39,933 bases of DNA from contig DAOPZC010000045.1 of the NCBI GenBank assembly GCA_035353175.1, positions 1-39,933 on the forward strand, in the 5' to 3' direction. Position 1 is the stretch's first letter. The number at the start of each line of letters is the position of its first letter. The DNA comes from DAOPZC01 sp035353175 (lineage in GTDB: Bacteria > Verrucomicrobiota > Kiritimatiellia > RFP12 > UBA1067). Under the pieces are notes generated by a model. It did no database searches, was not told the origin of the DNA, and saw only the letters and a list, made by a program, of their open reading frames with translations. Shown piece after piece: positions 6,390 to 16,164 of this stretch. A program made the translations under genes and the position numbers.

Positions 6390-9218
6390 ATGTCCGACAT
6401 CATTATCACCGGCGCGCGTCAGCACAACCTCAAGAACGTGAACGTGCGCATTCCGCGCGACTCGCTCACGGTCGTGACGGGGCTCAGCGGCTCCGGCAAA
6501 TCCTCGCTCGCGTTCGACACGCTTTACGCGGAGGGCCAGCGGCGCTACGTCGAGAGCCTCTCCGCATACGCGCGCCAGTTCCTAGACCAGATGCAGAAGC
6601 CCGACGTGGACCACATCGAGGGGCTGTCTCCCGCGATCTCCATCGAGCAGCGCACCTCGGGCGGCAATCCGCGCTCCATCGTGGCGACGGTCACGGAGAT
6701 CCACGACTATCTGCGCCTGCTCTATGGCAGCATCGGCCAGGCGCATTGCCCCTCCTGCGGCAAGCCGGTGCAGAAGCAGAGCGCGGAGCAGATCGTCGAC
6801 CAGCTGCTCAAGCGGCCGGAGGGCACCAAGCTGATTCTGCTCGCGCCGCTGGTGAAAGGCCGGAAGGGGCGGCACGAGGAGGTGTTCGAGTCGATCCGCC
6901 GCCAGGGCTTCGTGCGCGTGCGCGTGGACGGCGCGATGCTGGCGCTGGACGACGTGCCGACGCTCGACAAGAACAAGACGCACACGATCGAGGCGGTGGT
7001 GGACCGGCTGGTGGCGGGCGAGGGCGTGCGCGCGCGCCTGACCGATTCCGTCGAGCTGGCGCTGAAACAGGGCGAGGGGCTGATCCGCGTGCTGGCTGTT
7101 CTGTCCGACGGCAGCGAGCACGAAGCGCTCTTCTCCGAGAAGAACGCCTGCCCGGACTGTTCGCTCAGCTTCGAAGAGCTGAAGCCGCGTTCGTTCTCCT
7201 TCAACAGCCCGTACGGCGCGTGTCCGGTCTGCTCCGGGCTCGGTTCGCAGCTGGTGTTCGACGAGGAGCTGGTCGTCCCCGACAAGGAGCTGTCCTTGGC
7301 GGGCGGCGCGATTCTGCCCTGGCGGCGCGGCGGTTTCCGCATGATCGTCTACTACAAGCATTTGCTCAAGGCGGTGGCGGCGGCGTATGAGATCGATATG
7401 GAGACGCCGTACAAGGATCTGCCGGAATCGTTCAGGCGGGTCTTGCTGCACGGGTCCGGCGAGGAGCCTGTGCCTCTGAAGTTCTGGATGCGCGGGGCGT
7501 GGCGCAAGACCGAGAAGCCGTTCGAGGGCGTCTTGCCGAGCATGGAGCGGCGCTACCGCGAATCCGAAATCGATGAGGTGCGCGAGAAGCTGCGTCAGTT
7601 CATGAGCAGCCAGATCTGTCCCGAGTGTCACGGCGCGCGGCTGCGCCCGGAGTCCCGCGCCTGTACGGTCTACGGCAAGTCCATCGTGGACGTGATGTCT
7701 ATGACCGTGAAGCAAAGCGATGCGTTCTTCCGCGATCTCACCCTGACGGCGGCGGAGGAGAAAACCGTCGCGGAGGTGATGAAGGAGATCCGCCGCCGGC
7801 TGAGGTTCCTGTCGGACGTGGGGCTCGACTATCTCTCGCTCGACCGCGAGAGCTCGACGCTTTCCGGCGGCGAAATGCAGCGCATCCGGCTGGCCTCGCA
7901 GATCGGCTCGGGCCTCGTCGGGGTCCTCTACGTGTTGGACGAGCCGACCATCGGCCTGCATCCGCGCGACAACGAGCGCCTGATCAACATGCTGCATCAG
8001 TTGCAGCATCGCGGCAACACGGTGGTGATCGTCGAGCACGACGAAGAGATGATCCGCACGGCGGACTACATCGTGGACCTCGGGCCCGGCGCAGGAAGTC
8101 AAGGCGGCGAGGTGGTCTATCAGGGCGATTTCGAGGGGTTGATGGCGTGCGGGCGGTCGCAGACCGCAGAGTATCTTTCGGGCCGCAAGCGCATCGACGT
8201 GCCGGCGGAGCGCGTCAAGCCGGGCAAGAACCGCCTGAAGATTCTGGGGGCCTCGGAAAACAATCTCAGGAAGATCGACGTCGAGATCCCGCTCGGGTGC
8301 TTCGTGTGCGTGACCGGCGTGTCGGGGTCGGGCAAGTCCACGCTGGTGGGCGATATCCTCAAGAAGCAGCTCTTCCGGCATTTCTACGGCTCGAAGGAGC
8401 GCCCCGGCGCGTTCGCGAAAATCACGGGGCTGGAGCTGCTCGACAAGGTGATCGAGATCGACCAGAGCCCGATCGGCCGCACGCCGCGCAGCAATCCGGT
8501 CACCTACACCGGCGCGTTCACGCACATCCGTGAGCTGTTCGCGAAGACGGCGGCTTCGAAGGTGCGCGGCTACGGGCCCGGAAGGTTCAGCTTCAACGTC
8601 AAGGGTGGCCGCTGCGAGGTGTGCAAGGGCGACGGCATGCGCTGCCTGGAAATGCACTTCCTGCCGGACGTGTACGTCACGTGCGAGCAGTGCAACGGAC
8701 AGCGCTACAACAAAGAGACGCTGGAGATCCGCTACGGCGGCAAGAACATCGCGGATGTGCTGGACATGACGGTCGATGACGCGCGGGAGTTTTTCAAAGC
8801 CGTGCCGCTCATCGCCAACAAGCTGGACACGCTCTCCAAAGTCGGGCTTGGCTATGTGCGGCTGGGACAGTCGTCGACGACGCTGTCGGGCGGCGAGGCG
8901 CAGCGCATCAAGCTGGGGGCGGAGCTCTCCAAGCGCGCGACCGGCAAGACGCTGTATCTGCTCGACGAGCCCACCACGGGCTTGCATTTCGCGGATGTCC
9001 ACAAGTTGCTGCATCTGCTCCTGCAACTGCGCGAGTCCGGCAACACGGTGGTGGTGATCGAGCACAACCTGGACGTCATCAAATGCGCGGATTATATCAT
9101 CGATCTCGGTCCCGGCGGCGGCGATGAGGGCGGCCGGCTGGTGGCGGCCGGCACGCCGGAAAAGGTTGCGGCGTGCGCCGCGTCCTACACGGGGCAGTTC
9201 CTCAAGCGGCTGGTGTAA
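6390..9218 (+). CDS. uvrA: Excinuclease ABC subunit A
   Basis: Full-length UvrA (942 residues), the damage-recognition ATPase of nucleotide excision repair, which loads UvrB on lesions. Visible features: first Walker A GLSGSGKSS (31-39), zinc cluster CPDC..CPVC (about 254-281), first ABC signature LSGGEMQRIRL (about 490), second Walker A GVSGSGKST (about 644), C-terminal zinc finger CEVC..CEQC (about 742-768), signature LSGGEAQRIKL (about 832) and Walker B LYLLDEPTTGLH. Length and motif order match the family, and no lesion is seen. The start is preceded by a weak GAAAAG. It is the conserved chromosomal anchor beside the cassette array and is divergently oriented from it. Confidence 0.98.
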   Translation: MSDIIITGARQHNLKNVNVRIPRDSLTVVTGLSGSGKSSLAFDTLYAEGQRRYVESLSAYARQFLDQMQKPDVDHIEGLSPAISIEQRTSGGNPRSIVATVTEIHDYLRLLYGSIGQAHCPSCGKPVQKQSAEQIVDQLLKRPEGTKLILLAPLVKGRKGRHEEVFESIRRQGFVRVRVDGAMLALDDVPTLDKNKTHTIEAVVDRLVAGEGVRARLTDSVELALKQGEGLIRVLAVLSDGSEHEALFSEKNACPDCSLSFEELKPRSFSFNSPYGACPVCSGLGSQLVFDEELVVPDKELSLAGGAILPWRRGGFRMIVYYKHLLKAVAAAYEIDMETPYKDLPESFRRVLLHGSGEEPVPLKFWMRGAWRKTEKPFEGVLPSMERRYRESEIDEVREKLRQFMSSQICPECHGARLRPESRACTVYGKSIVDVMSMTVKQSDAFFRDLTLTAAEEKTVAEVMKEIRRRLRFLSDVGLDYLSLDRESSTLSGGEMQRIRLASQIGSGLVGVLYVLDEPTIGLHPRDNERLINMLHQLQHRGNTVVIVEHDEEMIRTADYIVDLGPGAGSQGGEVVYQGDFEGLMACGRSQTAEYLSGRKRIDVPAERVKPGKNRLKILGASENNLRKIDVEIPLGCFVCVTGVSGSGKSTLVGDILKKQLFRHFYGSKERPGAFAKITGLELLDKVIEIDQSPIGRTPRSNPVTYTGAFTHIRELFAKTAASKVRGYGPGRFSFNVKGGRCEVCKGDGMRCLEMHFLPDVYVTCEQCNGQRYNKETLEIRYGGKNIADVLDMTVDDAREFFKAVPLIANKLDTLSKVGLGYVRLGQSSTTLSGGEAQRIKLGAELSKRATGKTLYLLDEPTTGLHFADVHKLLHLLLQLRESGNTVVVIEHNLDVIKCADYIIDLGPGGGDEGGRLVAAGTPEKVAACAASYTGQFLKRLV

Positions 9219-9280
9219 TCGCGCGTTTAGGCGCTTGAAGCCGTGCCGCCTTTTCGCCTATACTGGGCCCCGTCCTTTTC

Positions 9281-9368
9281 GGAGGGGTGTCTGAGTGGTT
9301 TAAAGAACCGGTCTTGAAAACCGGCGTGCCGCAAGGTACCGGGGGTTCGAATCCCTCCCCCTCCGCCA
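9281..9368 (+). tRNA. tRNA-Ser (UGA anticodon)
   Basis: Acceptor GGAGGGG (9281-9287) pairs with CCCCTCC (9358-9364), followed by discriminator G and an encoded CCA (9366-9368). The anticodon loop CUUGAAA gives UGA. A long variable arm, the T-loop TTCGAAT and the T stem GGGGG/CCCTC are present, all typical of class II tRNA-Ser. Confidence 0.95.
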
Positions 9369-9376
9369 TTCGACGC

Positions 9377-9404
9377 GCGAAAACGTGAGGTGTCACGTTT
9401 TCGC
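9377..9404 (+). terminator. Perfect 12-bp hairpin after tRNA-Ser
   Basis: GCGAAAACGTGA and TCACGTTTTCGC form a perfect 12-bp stem with a 4-nt GGTG loop, nine nucleotides after the tRNA end. It is not followed by a good T-run (TTGCTC), so it may be a transcript-end or processing hairpin rather than a classical intrinsic terminator. Confidence 0.6.
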
Positions 9405-9435
9405 TTGCTCATGGCAGGCATAGCCGTCGGGGTAG

Positions 9436-9497
9436 GGCGGGTTCTCCGAACCCGCCGCCTGGTCCCGCCGCCTGGCGGACGCCTCGGGGAGGCGTCC
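9436..9497. repeat. Pair of GC-rich hairpin repeats (REP-like)
   Basis: Two palindromes in tandem: GGCGGGTTC/GAACCCGCC at 9436-9456 and GGACGCCTC/GAGGCGTCC at 9477-9497. They lie between the tRNA and the convergent glycosidase gene, where REP-type elements or bidirectional terminators commonly sit. Whether they are dispersed genome-wide cannot be seen from this window. Confidence 0.55.
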
Positions 9498-9538
9498 CGA
9501 CCTGAACCGCGCGCATTAAAAGCCGCGCTAGTCCTCGA

Positions 9539-12289
9539 TCATTTCGCGCCGCAGGCGAAGCGCTGCGGGGGGGTCACGGTCAGCGCGATCTTCTCTCCCT
9601 CCACGCCGAAGTAACCGCCCCAGCCGATGCGGATCGAGGTGACCTGCGTGAGGTCGAGCGCGCCTTTGGTCTGCCCGAACGGCCGGAATTGGCTGAACAT
9701 CGCGTAGGCGCGCATCGTGCCCGGCGAATTCAGATAGCGCCCCGTCCCGGCGATGTAGTCGCTGCCGTCTTTCGTGCGGATGAAGACCAGCAGTTCGGCG
9801 GGCGTCTTCTGCCCCTCCGGGACAGAGGAGTCGATGGCGAGGCCCTCGCTCGCGGCCAAGTCCAGCGGCTCCGCGTAGGTGAAGCTCATGAAGAGGTGGG
9901 TGTCGACCTGGCCCTTCGTCAGCGTGGCCGCCGCGCACCAGCCGGAAGCGCCGTCGCCGGTCAGCTCCGAGCGCACGTGCTGGCCCTGGCCGATGGACGG
10001 CTTGCCCGCGGCCGGCAGCGGCGCGCAGGTCATGGTGAGGCGCGGCGCGCCTTGGAAAGACAGCCGCTTCGGCGTGCCGGCCTGCTTGGCGCGGAAGAGC
10101 ATCGCGCCGTAAGGCCCGAGCCGCAGCGGCACCTTCGAGCCGTCCGCGAGCGGCGACATTTTGCCGGTGGACGGGTCCCACTGTTCGCTGACGCCGCGGC
10201 CGCAGAACCGGATTTCGCCGTTCCAGTCCGCGGGGCCGTCGTTGATCGCGAAGTAGACGTCGTGCCCGTCGATGCGGCGGCGCATGATCTTGACGGGGGC
10301 TTTCGCGTCTGCGCAGACCGCGTCCCGTTCCACCATCGCATCGATCATTTTCGGCACCAGCGCGAGCATGCCGGAGGGCAGCAGGATGGCCGTGCCGCCG
10401 GCCTTGTTGGTGACGATCTCCGGACCGTCGCCTTCGCCGAACAGCTCGCGGGCGATCGCCTGCACGCGGGGCGAGGGCAGTTCGGCCTCGCTGTTGGCCG
10501 GGCGCGCGCCGACCGATATGACCGTGCCGCCCTTGCGCCAGAATTTCTCGACGGTTTTCCACGCCTCGAGCGGCAGGGTGTCCGTCGCGGGCAGCACCAG
10601 CACGCGCCACTTCATGTCGCCGTGCTTCAGAGTGTCGCCCTTGACGCTGGCGTCGCAGAGCGCGCGCGAATCGATGTACGTGAAATCGCGGTTCGCGCCG
10701 TAGAGCACGGAGCTCAACCCGTCGAAGGCTCCCTCGACGCGGCGCGCGGCGGCTTCGCTGGTGGCGCCGTGACAGGCGGGGATGAATTTCGGCCAGACGC
10801 TCTCGATGGGGTAGAGCATGGCGATGTCCGCCACCTGGTGCCCGCCGCGCAGCATGGTCTGGCAGCGGCCGATGAAGGTGTTGAGGCGGCGCAGCTGCTC
10901 GTCGGTCAAATCTTTGAACGCGTAGTAGCTGGTGAGCGTGTTGATGCCGCCCCACACCAGCCGGTTGCAGGTGCCGCGGATCTCGTCCTCGGTGACCACG
11001 CGGATCGGGCGCGCGTCGCCTTTCGGGCGGTAGCGCTGGCTATGGTCGGAGACCTCGCACATGGTAACGGGGCGCTCCTCCAGGTCCGCCACGCTGCCGA
11101 TCAGGCGGGCAATGTACCACGGCACGTCCGGCGGCAGGCTGGTGAGGCAGTCGATGCTGGGCGCGTCCAAACGGCGGATGCAGCGGAAGAAATCGCCGTA
11201 GAGCGGCACGTGGCCGACCACGCCCTCTTCCATCAGCAGGTGGCCGCCCGACGCCAGGCGGTGCTTGCCGCACCACGTCTGGATCTGCCCGAAGAAGCGT
11301 TCCGAGACCAAGTCGCCGATCAGGTTCCAGAACGCGTAGCGGATCTCCGCGCCTTCCGGTCCGGCCTCCGCCACGAGCGCGGGCAGGAGCGGGAGCAGAT
11401 CGCGGCCGGTGCGGTCGCGGAATTCGGAGGCCAGCGTCGGCGACCACGGCAAAACGCGGTAGGGCATGGGGCGCATCCAGAGGTTCATCAGCGAAGGCTC
11501 ATCCGTGAACGTGGCCGTGAAATAGCGGCCCAAGTCTTTGCCCAGCTTTTCCGCGTAGCGGTCGTGGTTCACTTCCAGGAAGCGCGCGGTCGGCTCCGCC
11601 ATCAGCAGGTTGATATACGGCTTTTTAAAAGCGAGGCTCACGGCCGCGTGGGTGCCTTCGTAGATCAAGTCGTCGGTCATTACCACCACGTACCAATCGC
11701 CGGCCGGGGCTTGCCAGGTCAGGCGGCCTTCGGCGACCGACGCGGCGAGGTCCAGGCGCTCCTTCAGCGCGAGCTTCCCGTCGTGCCGCGGCAGCGCGGC
11801 GGCGAGCACGAGATTGCCGGGCGGCAGCGTCAGGGCGACGGCGCCGCCGGCGGTGTTGGTCTCGGCGACCAGCAGCCCGCGCGCCGCCCATTCGGGATGG
11901 CCTCGCAGCGTGAGGTCGCCGGCGCTGCCCGAGGGATAGCCGCGCTCGTCGTAGAGCCAGAGCGACATGCCGGCCGCCTTGGCCATATGGACGCCGCGCA
12001 GAAAGGCGGGCCACTTGGATTCGTCTTCCACATAGCCGTCGAAGGCGACATTGCCGGCGAAGCCGCCGAAGCCTTGGGCGGCCAGCTGGTTCAGCACCCG
12101 GTCCTGCTCCTCGGGCTTGTCTTTCTGGCCATGGAGAATGCGCAGGATGCGCGCCGACGCCGGCGGCTCGGCGAAGCGTTCGGCCAGCGGCCGGTCCTCG
12201 GTCGGCTGAGGCGGAAGGGCGGTGTCTGCCGCATGCGCGGCGGCGGCGAACAGCCCGGCAAGGATGGCGATTCGGTTGGCTTGATTCAT
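9539..12289 (-). CDS. Exported TIM-barrel glycoside hydrolase (GH106-like superfamily)
   Basis: Predicted 916 residues with a cleavable signal peptide (ends AAHA-AD). The N-terminal half looks like a glycosidase barrel: GFGGFAGNVAF, YDERGYPSG (about 110-118), FTDEPSL (about 260) with a plausible catalytic glutamate, and SGGHLLMEE (about 346). The C-terminal third holds a Rossmann-like subdomain (VLVLPATDTLPLEAW) and beta-sandwich sequence. The same motif set (YDE..PSG, FTDEPS, S.GH..aE) occurs in the gene at 26969-29521, so these are distant paralogs, and both resemble the layout of GH106 alpha-L-rhamnosidases. Substrate is not certain. Start supported by AAAGGGA upstream. It lies 108 nt downstream of the beta-helix protein and is likely cotranscribed with it. 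Confidence 0.75.
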   Translation of the reverse strand: MNQANRIAILAGLFAAAAHAADTALPPQPTEDRPLAERFAEPPASARILRILHGQKDKPEEQDRVLNQLAAQGFGGFAGNVAFDGYVEDESKWPAFLRGVHMAKAAGMSLWLYDERGYPSGSAGDLTLRGHPEWAARGLLVAETNTAGGAVALTLPPGNLVLAAALPRHDGKLALKERLDLAASVAEGRLTWQAPAGDWYVVVMTDDLIYEGTHAAVSLAFKKPYINLLMAEPTARFLEVNHDRYAEKLGKDLGRYFTATFTDEPSLMNLWMRPMPYRVLPWSPTLASEFRDRTGRDLLPLLPALVAEAGPEGAEIRYAFWNLIGDLVSERFFGQIQTWCGKHRLASGGHLLMEEGVVGHVPLYGDFFRCIRRLDAPSIDCLTSLPPDVPWYIARLIGSVADLEERPVTMCEVSDHSQRYRPKGDARPIRVVTEDEIRGTCNRLVWGGINTLTSYYAFKDLTDEQLRRLNTFIGRCQTMLRGGHQVADIAMLYPIESVWPKFIPACHGATSEAAARRVEGAFDGLSSVLYGANRDFTYIDSRALCDASVKGDTLKHGDMKWRVLVLPATDTLPLEAWKTVEKFWRKGGTVISVGARPANSEAELPSPRVQAIARELFGEGDGPEIVTNKAGGTAILLPSGMLALVPKMIDAMVERDAVCADAKAPVKIMRRRIDGHDVYFAINDGPADWNGEIRFCGRGVSEQWDPSTGKMSPLADGSKVPLRLGPYGAMLFRAKQAGTPKRLSFQGAPRLTMTCAPLPAAGKPSIGQGQHVRSELTGDGASGWCAAATLTKGQVDTHLFMSFTYAEPLDLAASEGLAIDSSVPEGQKTPAELLVFIRTKDGSDYIAGTGRYLNSPGTMRAYAMFSQFRPFGQTKGALDLTQVTSIRIGWGGYFGVEGEKIALTVTPPQRFACGAK

Positions 12290-12397
12290 GGCTTTCCCTT
12301 TGTTTGACTGCCGACAAGCGACCGGCGATACGCGAAGCTTATCGGATCGTGCACGTTCTTCGTTTTCAAGGTTTTCGAACGCCCGTTGCGCGCGCGT

Positions 12398-15300
12398 TCA
12401 TTCTCCGGCTTGCAGCGGATCGTCGTAGCGCCCGATCTCGTCGAGCGGCAGGGGGCGGAACGGCGACGGCGCGGAGAGGGCTTTCGCGCCGGGCATCTCG
12501 GCGAAGAGCTGATTGTCCCACTCGTCCGTTCCTTTCGGCCGTTTGTAGAGCGCCTGTTCGGTTCCCACAAAGACGTTGCGCCAGATGCTGTTGATGTCGG
12601 CGGGGCCGGTGAGGTCGGCCAGCTCGGGGTATCGTCCGCTGTAAGGCGGCACGCGGATGTTCACGTCGCTGAACATCAGTTTCTGCACGTGGTCGCGCCC
12701 CAGATATTCTTCCCAGCGCTTCTGACCCCACGACGAGAAGCTGATGCCGTAACGGCAACCCACGAACACGTTGTTGTCGATGATGTTGTTTTTGCCGCCG
12801 TGGATCTGGACGCCGCCGAAATGGCCGTTCGAGGTGCGCTCGAAAAGGTTGCCGTAGACGAGCATGCCGCTGATCGCGTCATCGAAGCGGATGCCGGCCT
12901 GGCCGCACGGGATTTCGCCGCCGCCGATGTCCTGCCAGCGGTTGAACCGGATCACCACGCCGCGGTAGGAGGGGTTGCCCCACATGTCGATGCCGCCCTG
13001 GTCATCCGATTCCTGCACCACGTGATCCACCTGGTTGTATTCGATCAGGTGGTCGTTGCCTTCGATGCGCATGGCGCTGGAAGAGGCGTGGTGGAAATGG
13101 TTGTGCGCCACGCGCGCGCCGCAGCCCTCCAGCAGGAGCGCCGGATTGTAGGTGCGCGAACAGCGCCCGAAGTGGCGGGCCTCGTTGTTCTCGATCAGGA
13201 TCGCGCCCGACGTCAGGGACTTGCGGTTCCCGCCGCTGACGTGCATGCCGGTGTGGCCCAGCGTGTGCAGGAGGTTGCCGTAGATTTTGAGGTTTGCGCT
13301 TTGCAGGGCGGTGAGCGCCGTGCCGCCGAGGCGCCGGATCATGCAACCCGCGACGGTGGCGTTGACGCACTCGTTCAAGACGAGCCCGTCTTGCTGCCCG
13401 TGTTCGAAGGTCAGCCCCAGAAACGCGATCTCCTGCACTTTGTCGGCTTTGATGAACGGCTTGTCCCAGCGCGACATCACCAGCGTGCTGAACCACGGAT
13501 TCCGTTTCGGCCAGACATAGAGCCGGGCCTGCGCGCGGTCGAGATACCATTCGCCCGGCTGGTCGATCTCCTCCAGCAGGTTCAGCACGTAGAAAGGCCG
13601 GCCCGCTTTCATGCCATAGCCCGGCTTTTCGTTGAGCCGGAACGTCCCTGCCGCGGGGTCGATGGCCGCAACCGGCACGGTGCAGCCCGCCCACAGGTGG
13701 AGCCAGTAGCCGTTCGCCATCAGGTCGGGGGCCTGCGCCCAACGCGCCAAGCGGTTGGTCGCGCAAAAGAAGACGTGATTCGTCGTGTCGAGCACCGCGC
13801 CGATTTGCAGCGTGCCGGCGTTCGGCCAGCGCGCGACCTGCAGCGGCTCGCCGTCCTCGAAGAGTTCCCGCACCGTCTTGTTGCCGAGACCGTACCCGTA
13901 ACTCTTCTGGGCCTCCAGCGCCGTGTAGCCTTGTGCCTTGAGGTCGGCCACGTACACCTTGCCGCGGGCTTCGGGCGGCAGCCGCGCGAGGACGGCGGGA
14001 TCCTTGACCTTCTTGAGATGGCGCACGCGGAAGCCGCCGTCGAACACCGGCTTCTCGTCCTTCCACGCGCGGTAGACCACCGGCGCCCCGAAATCGCCGG
14101 AGTCGATCTCGCCCAGCGTGAAGGTGTTGGTCACGGTGTAGGTGCCGCCACGCAGGTAGACCGCGGCGCCGCCGGCCGGAAGCGCGCCGTTCGTCTTCTG
14201 GGCGCGGATCGCGTCACGCGCCCTATCCAGCGTGGCGAAGGGAGTGCCGATCGAGCCGTCCGCGTCATCGTCGCCGTCGGGCGCGACGAAATAGGCGACC
14301 GCCGGTTCGGGCTGCGGAAGGATCCGCTGCCGGCCGGCCTCGGGATCGCGCGCCGGCTGGCCCGCGAGCAGGTTGGCGCATTCTGCGGCACACGCCTCGG
14401 CTTCGGCGCGGAGGTGCGGCACCGGATTGGTCACGGCGGCCATGGCTTGGAACGCGTCTCGCGCCTCGGCGAATTTGCCCTCCTGCCGCCAGGTCCGCGC
14501 GGCCGCCAGCGCGGCGATGCCGCGTATCTGCGGCGGCAACCGCAGGTCGGCCTGCACGGCGGCATATTGGTCGCGGGCGGCGGCGAGACGGCCCGCCTGC
14601 TGCAGCATCTGCGCATAACGCTGACGCGCTTCGGCGGCGTCGCGCGGCTCGGTCTCGCTGAAAGAGAGGAGTTTTTCGAACACGCCGGCCGCGGCGTCCG
14701 CCTTCTTTTCGCGGGTATAGGCGGCGGCCAGCGAAAGGGCAAACTGGCGCTGCGCGTCGGCGTCGAGCTCCATGAATTCGGGTAGCCGGGCCACGATGCG
14801 GCTGGGCAGCTCCGCGCCTTTGCGGTTGGCCTGCACGAGGAACTCGATCGCCTGGCCGCGCAGGTGGGATGGCAGGGCGGTCTTCTCGACAAGCGCTTCG
14901 CAGGCGGCGATGCCCGCGTTGTCCGGCGCGGCGGAGAGGCGGGTCGCCATCAGGTCCGACCACAGGGGCCAGACGGCCGGCACGGGAGCGCCGGTGAACG
15001 CGCGCAGGGCGTGGCGCGCCGCTTCGAATCCGGGGGTCGGCTTTCCGCCCGCGCTCGCCTCCTGCAGGTCCCGCACCAGGGGCCGGAGCGCCTCCGGCAG
15101 CGGTACGCCCACGAGTGACAGGGCCGCGATCTCATCGGAGGGGAGCGCGCGGTCGAACACGGCAAACTCGTCGGCCGCCATCTTGAGCGACCCCACGCCG
15201 AAGCCGGAGAACCCGAGCTTGAGCGAAGCTTTGGGCGCAACCGCCGCGCCGCCGTACGGCTTTTGCGCCGAAAGCATGCCGTTGACATAGAGGCGCACCT

Positions 15301-15871
15301 GCGCGCCATCCCAGGTGGCGGCCAAGTGATTCCAGAAGCCCGCGCTCAGACTGTCGTTTGCCCGCACGGAGAACGCGCCCTGCTCCTTGCCGATGTCGAG
15401 GGCCGGCTGACGCGTCTTCCAGTCGTAGACGGCGAGGCGCCAGCCGTCGTTGTAGCCGCTGCCGCTGGAGGCGATCATGCCGTTGACGCTGCCGGCGTTG
15501 CCGGTCTTCACGCCGGGGCCGATGGGGCGCACCCACAGGGAGACGGTGAAGGCGTTCGTCGGCAAGGTCAGGGCGGGCGCTTCGAAACAGCCGCCATCCA
15601 GGACCACGGCGGTCCGATCCGCCACACGTCCGGTCTCGGTGGTGAGCGCGACGCCTTTGTCCGGACGGAAGGCCATGGCGGCCTCCGGCCCCGCGAGGTT
15701 GGGCTGGCGGGTGTCGGCGGTTTTAAAGGAGTAGAAACGCAGCAGGCCGGGCACCGTCTTCAGCGCTTCCGCGTGTGTTTGCCAAGCGTTCGCCGGCGTC
15801 TGTTGTCCCCGTGCGATCCCCGTCACAGCCGTCGCCAAGGCCACCGTCAAAAGACACGACACGATTCTCAT
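12398..15871 (-). CDS. Exported LamG / right-handed beta-helix protein
   Basis: Predicted 1157 residues. Signal peptide, then a LamG/concanavalin-like domain (about 45-260; FTVSLWVRP, WNHLAATWDGAQVRLYVNG, DEFAVFDRALPSDEI). A helical, TPR-like alanine-rich stretch follows (about 330-500). From about 525 comes a DUF1565-type start (YFVAPDGDDDADGS.GTPFATLDRARDAI) leading into a right-handed parallel beta-helix (about 820-1060) with repeated N-x-I-Y-x-N and IEYNQVDH-like rungs. Beta-helix proteins of this type include polysaccharide lyases and glycosidases, but I cannot assign a reaction. Start fits GAGGGGG upstream. It probably forms an operon with the downstream glycosidase. Confidence 0.78.
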   Translation of the reverse strand: MRIVSCLLTVALATAVTGIARGQQTPANAWQTHAEALKTVPGLLRFYSFKTADTRQPNLAGPEAAMAFRPDKGVALTTETGRVADRTAVVLDGGCFEAPALTLPTNAFTVSLWVRPIGPGVKTGNAGSVNGMIASSGSGYNDGWRLAVYDWKTRQPALDIGKEQGAFSVRANDSLSAGFWNHLAATWDGAQVRLYVNGMLSAQKPYGGAAVAPKASLKLGFSGFGVGSLKMAADEFAVFDRALPSDEIAALSLVGVPLPEALRPLVRDLQEASAGGKPTPGFEAARHALRAFTGAPVPAVWPLWSDLMATRLSAAPDNAGIAACEALVEKTALPSHLRGQAIEFLVQANRKGAELPSRIVARLPEFMELDADAQRQFALSLAAAYTREKKADAAAGVFEKLLSFSETEPRDAAEARQRYAQMLQQAGRLAAARDQYAAVQADLRLPPQIRGIAALAAARTWRQEGKFAEARDAFQAMAAVTNPVPHLRAEAEACAAECANLLAGQPARDPEAGRQRILPQPEPAVAYFVAPDGDDDADGSIGTPFATLDRARDAIRAQKTNGALPAGGAAVYLRGGTYTVTNTFTLGEIDSGDFGAPVVYRAWKDEKPVFDGGFRVRHLKKVKDPAVLARLPPEARGKVYVADLKAQGYTALEAQKSYGYGLGNKTVRELFEDGEPLQVARWPNAGTLQIGAVLDTTNHVFFCATNRLARWAQAPDLMANGYWLHLWAGCTVPVAAIDPAAGTFRLNEKPGYGMKAGRPFYVLNLLEEIDQPGEWYLDRAQARLYVWPKRNPWFSTLVMSRWDKPFIKADKVQEIAFLGLTFEHGQQDGLVLNECVNATVAGCMIRRLGGTALTALQSANLKIYGNLLHTLGHTGMHVSGGNRKSLTSGAILIENNEARHFGRCSRTYNPALLLEGCGARVAHNHFHHASSSAMRIEGNDHLIEYNQVDHVVQESDDQGGIDMWGNPSYRGVVIRFNRWQDIGGGEIPCGQAGIRFDDAISGMLVYGNLFERTSNGHFGGVQIHGGKNNIIDNNVFVGCRYGISFSSWGQKRWEEYLGRDHVQKLMFSDVNIRVPPYSGRYPELADLTGPADINSIWRNVFVGTEQALYKRPKGTDEWDNQLFAEMPGAKALSAPSPFRPLPLDEIGRYDDPLQAGE

Positions 15872-16103
15872 TCGCGTTCCCCCTCATCACATGATTTCCG
15901 CCTACGATAACAAAACCGAACCGGATGCGCGACGGCAAGTTTCGCGTCAACCGTCCTTGGACGCATTCGCGTTGCATTGACCGATAACATCAAATTGTGA
16001 TCAGGATTACGATTAGGAGCAAGCCCGCCGCGCGGCGTAGCCGCGAGAAAACACTGAGGTAAGCCGTGACTTATAGGCAAGATTATGATGGATCGATGCC
16101 CTT

Positions 16104-16134
16104 CATAATCATAATCATAATCGTAATCTTAATC
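16104..16134. repeat. Hexanucleotide (ATAATC)-type tandem repeat
   Basis: Five near-identical 6-nt units (ATAATC x3, GTAATC, TTAATC). It differs sharply in composition from the GC-rich surroundings and lies outside any coding sequence. Confidence 0.7.
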
Positions 16135-16141
16135 GACTCCC

Positions 16142-16164
16142 TCTGGCGGACTTTCGTCGCCAGA
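16142..16164 (-). terminator. Hairpin downstream of AraC regulator
   Basis: TCTGGCG (16142-16148) pairs with CGCCAGA (16158-16164), loop of nine, about 25 nt past the regulator stop. There is no U-run, so intrinsic termination is only possible. Confidence 0.4.

Noticed and set aside
6302..6500. Plus-strand frame starting before uvrA and overlapping it
   Set aside because: Becomes Arg/Ala-rich and motif-free once inside uvrA; the uvrA frame is certain.
6582..9065. Long open frame antisense to uvrA (827 codons)
   Set aside because: Composition is His/Arg/Ala/Gln-rich with no recognisable domain; it mirrors the codon-position GC bias of uvrA on the other strand.
9689..12307. 872-codon plus-strand frame over the glycosidase gene
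   Set aside because: Antisense shadow: low-complexity Arg/Ala/Gly/Val sequence with no motifs, opposite a gene with a signal peptide and clear catalytic motifs.
12386..14785. 799-codon plus-strand frame over the beta-helix gene
   Set aside because: Same type of GC-rich shadow, no domain or signal.
16081..16134. Possible CRISPR-like repeat
   Set aside because: Units are 6 nt without spacers; it is a simple-sequence repeat, and no cas gene is present.
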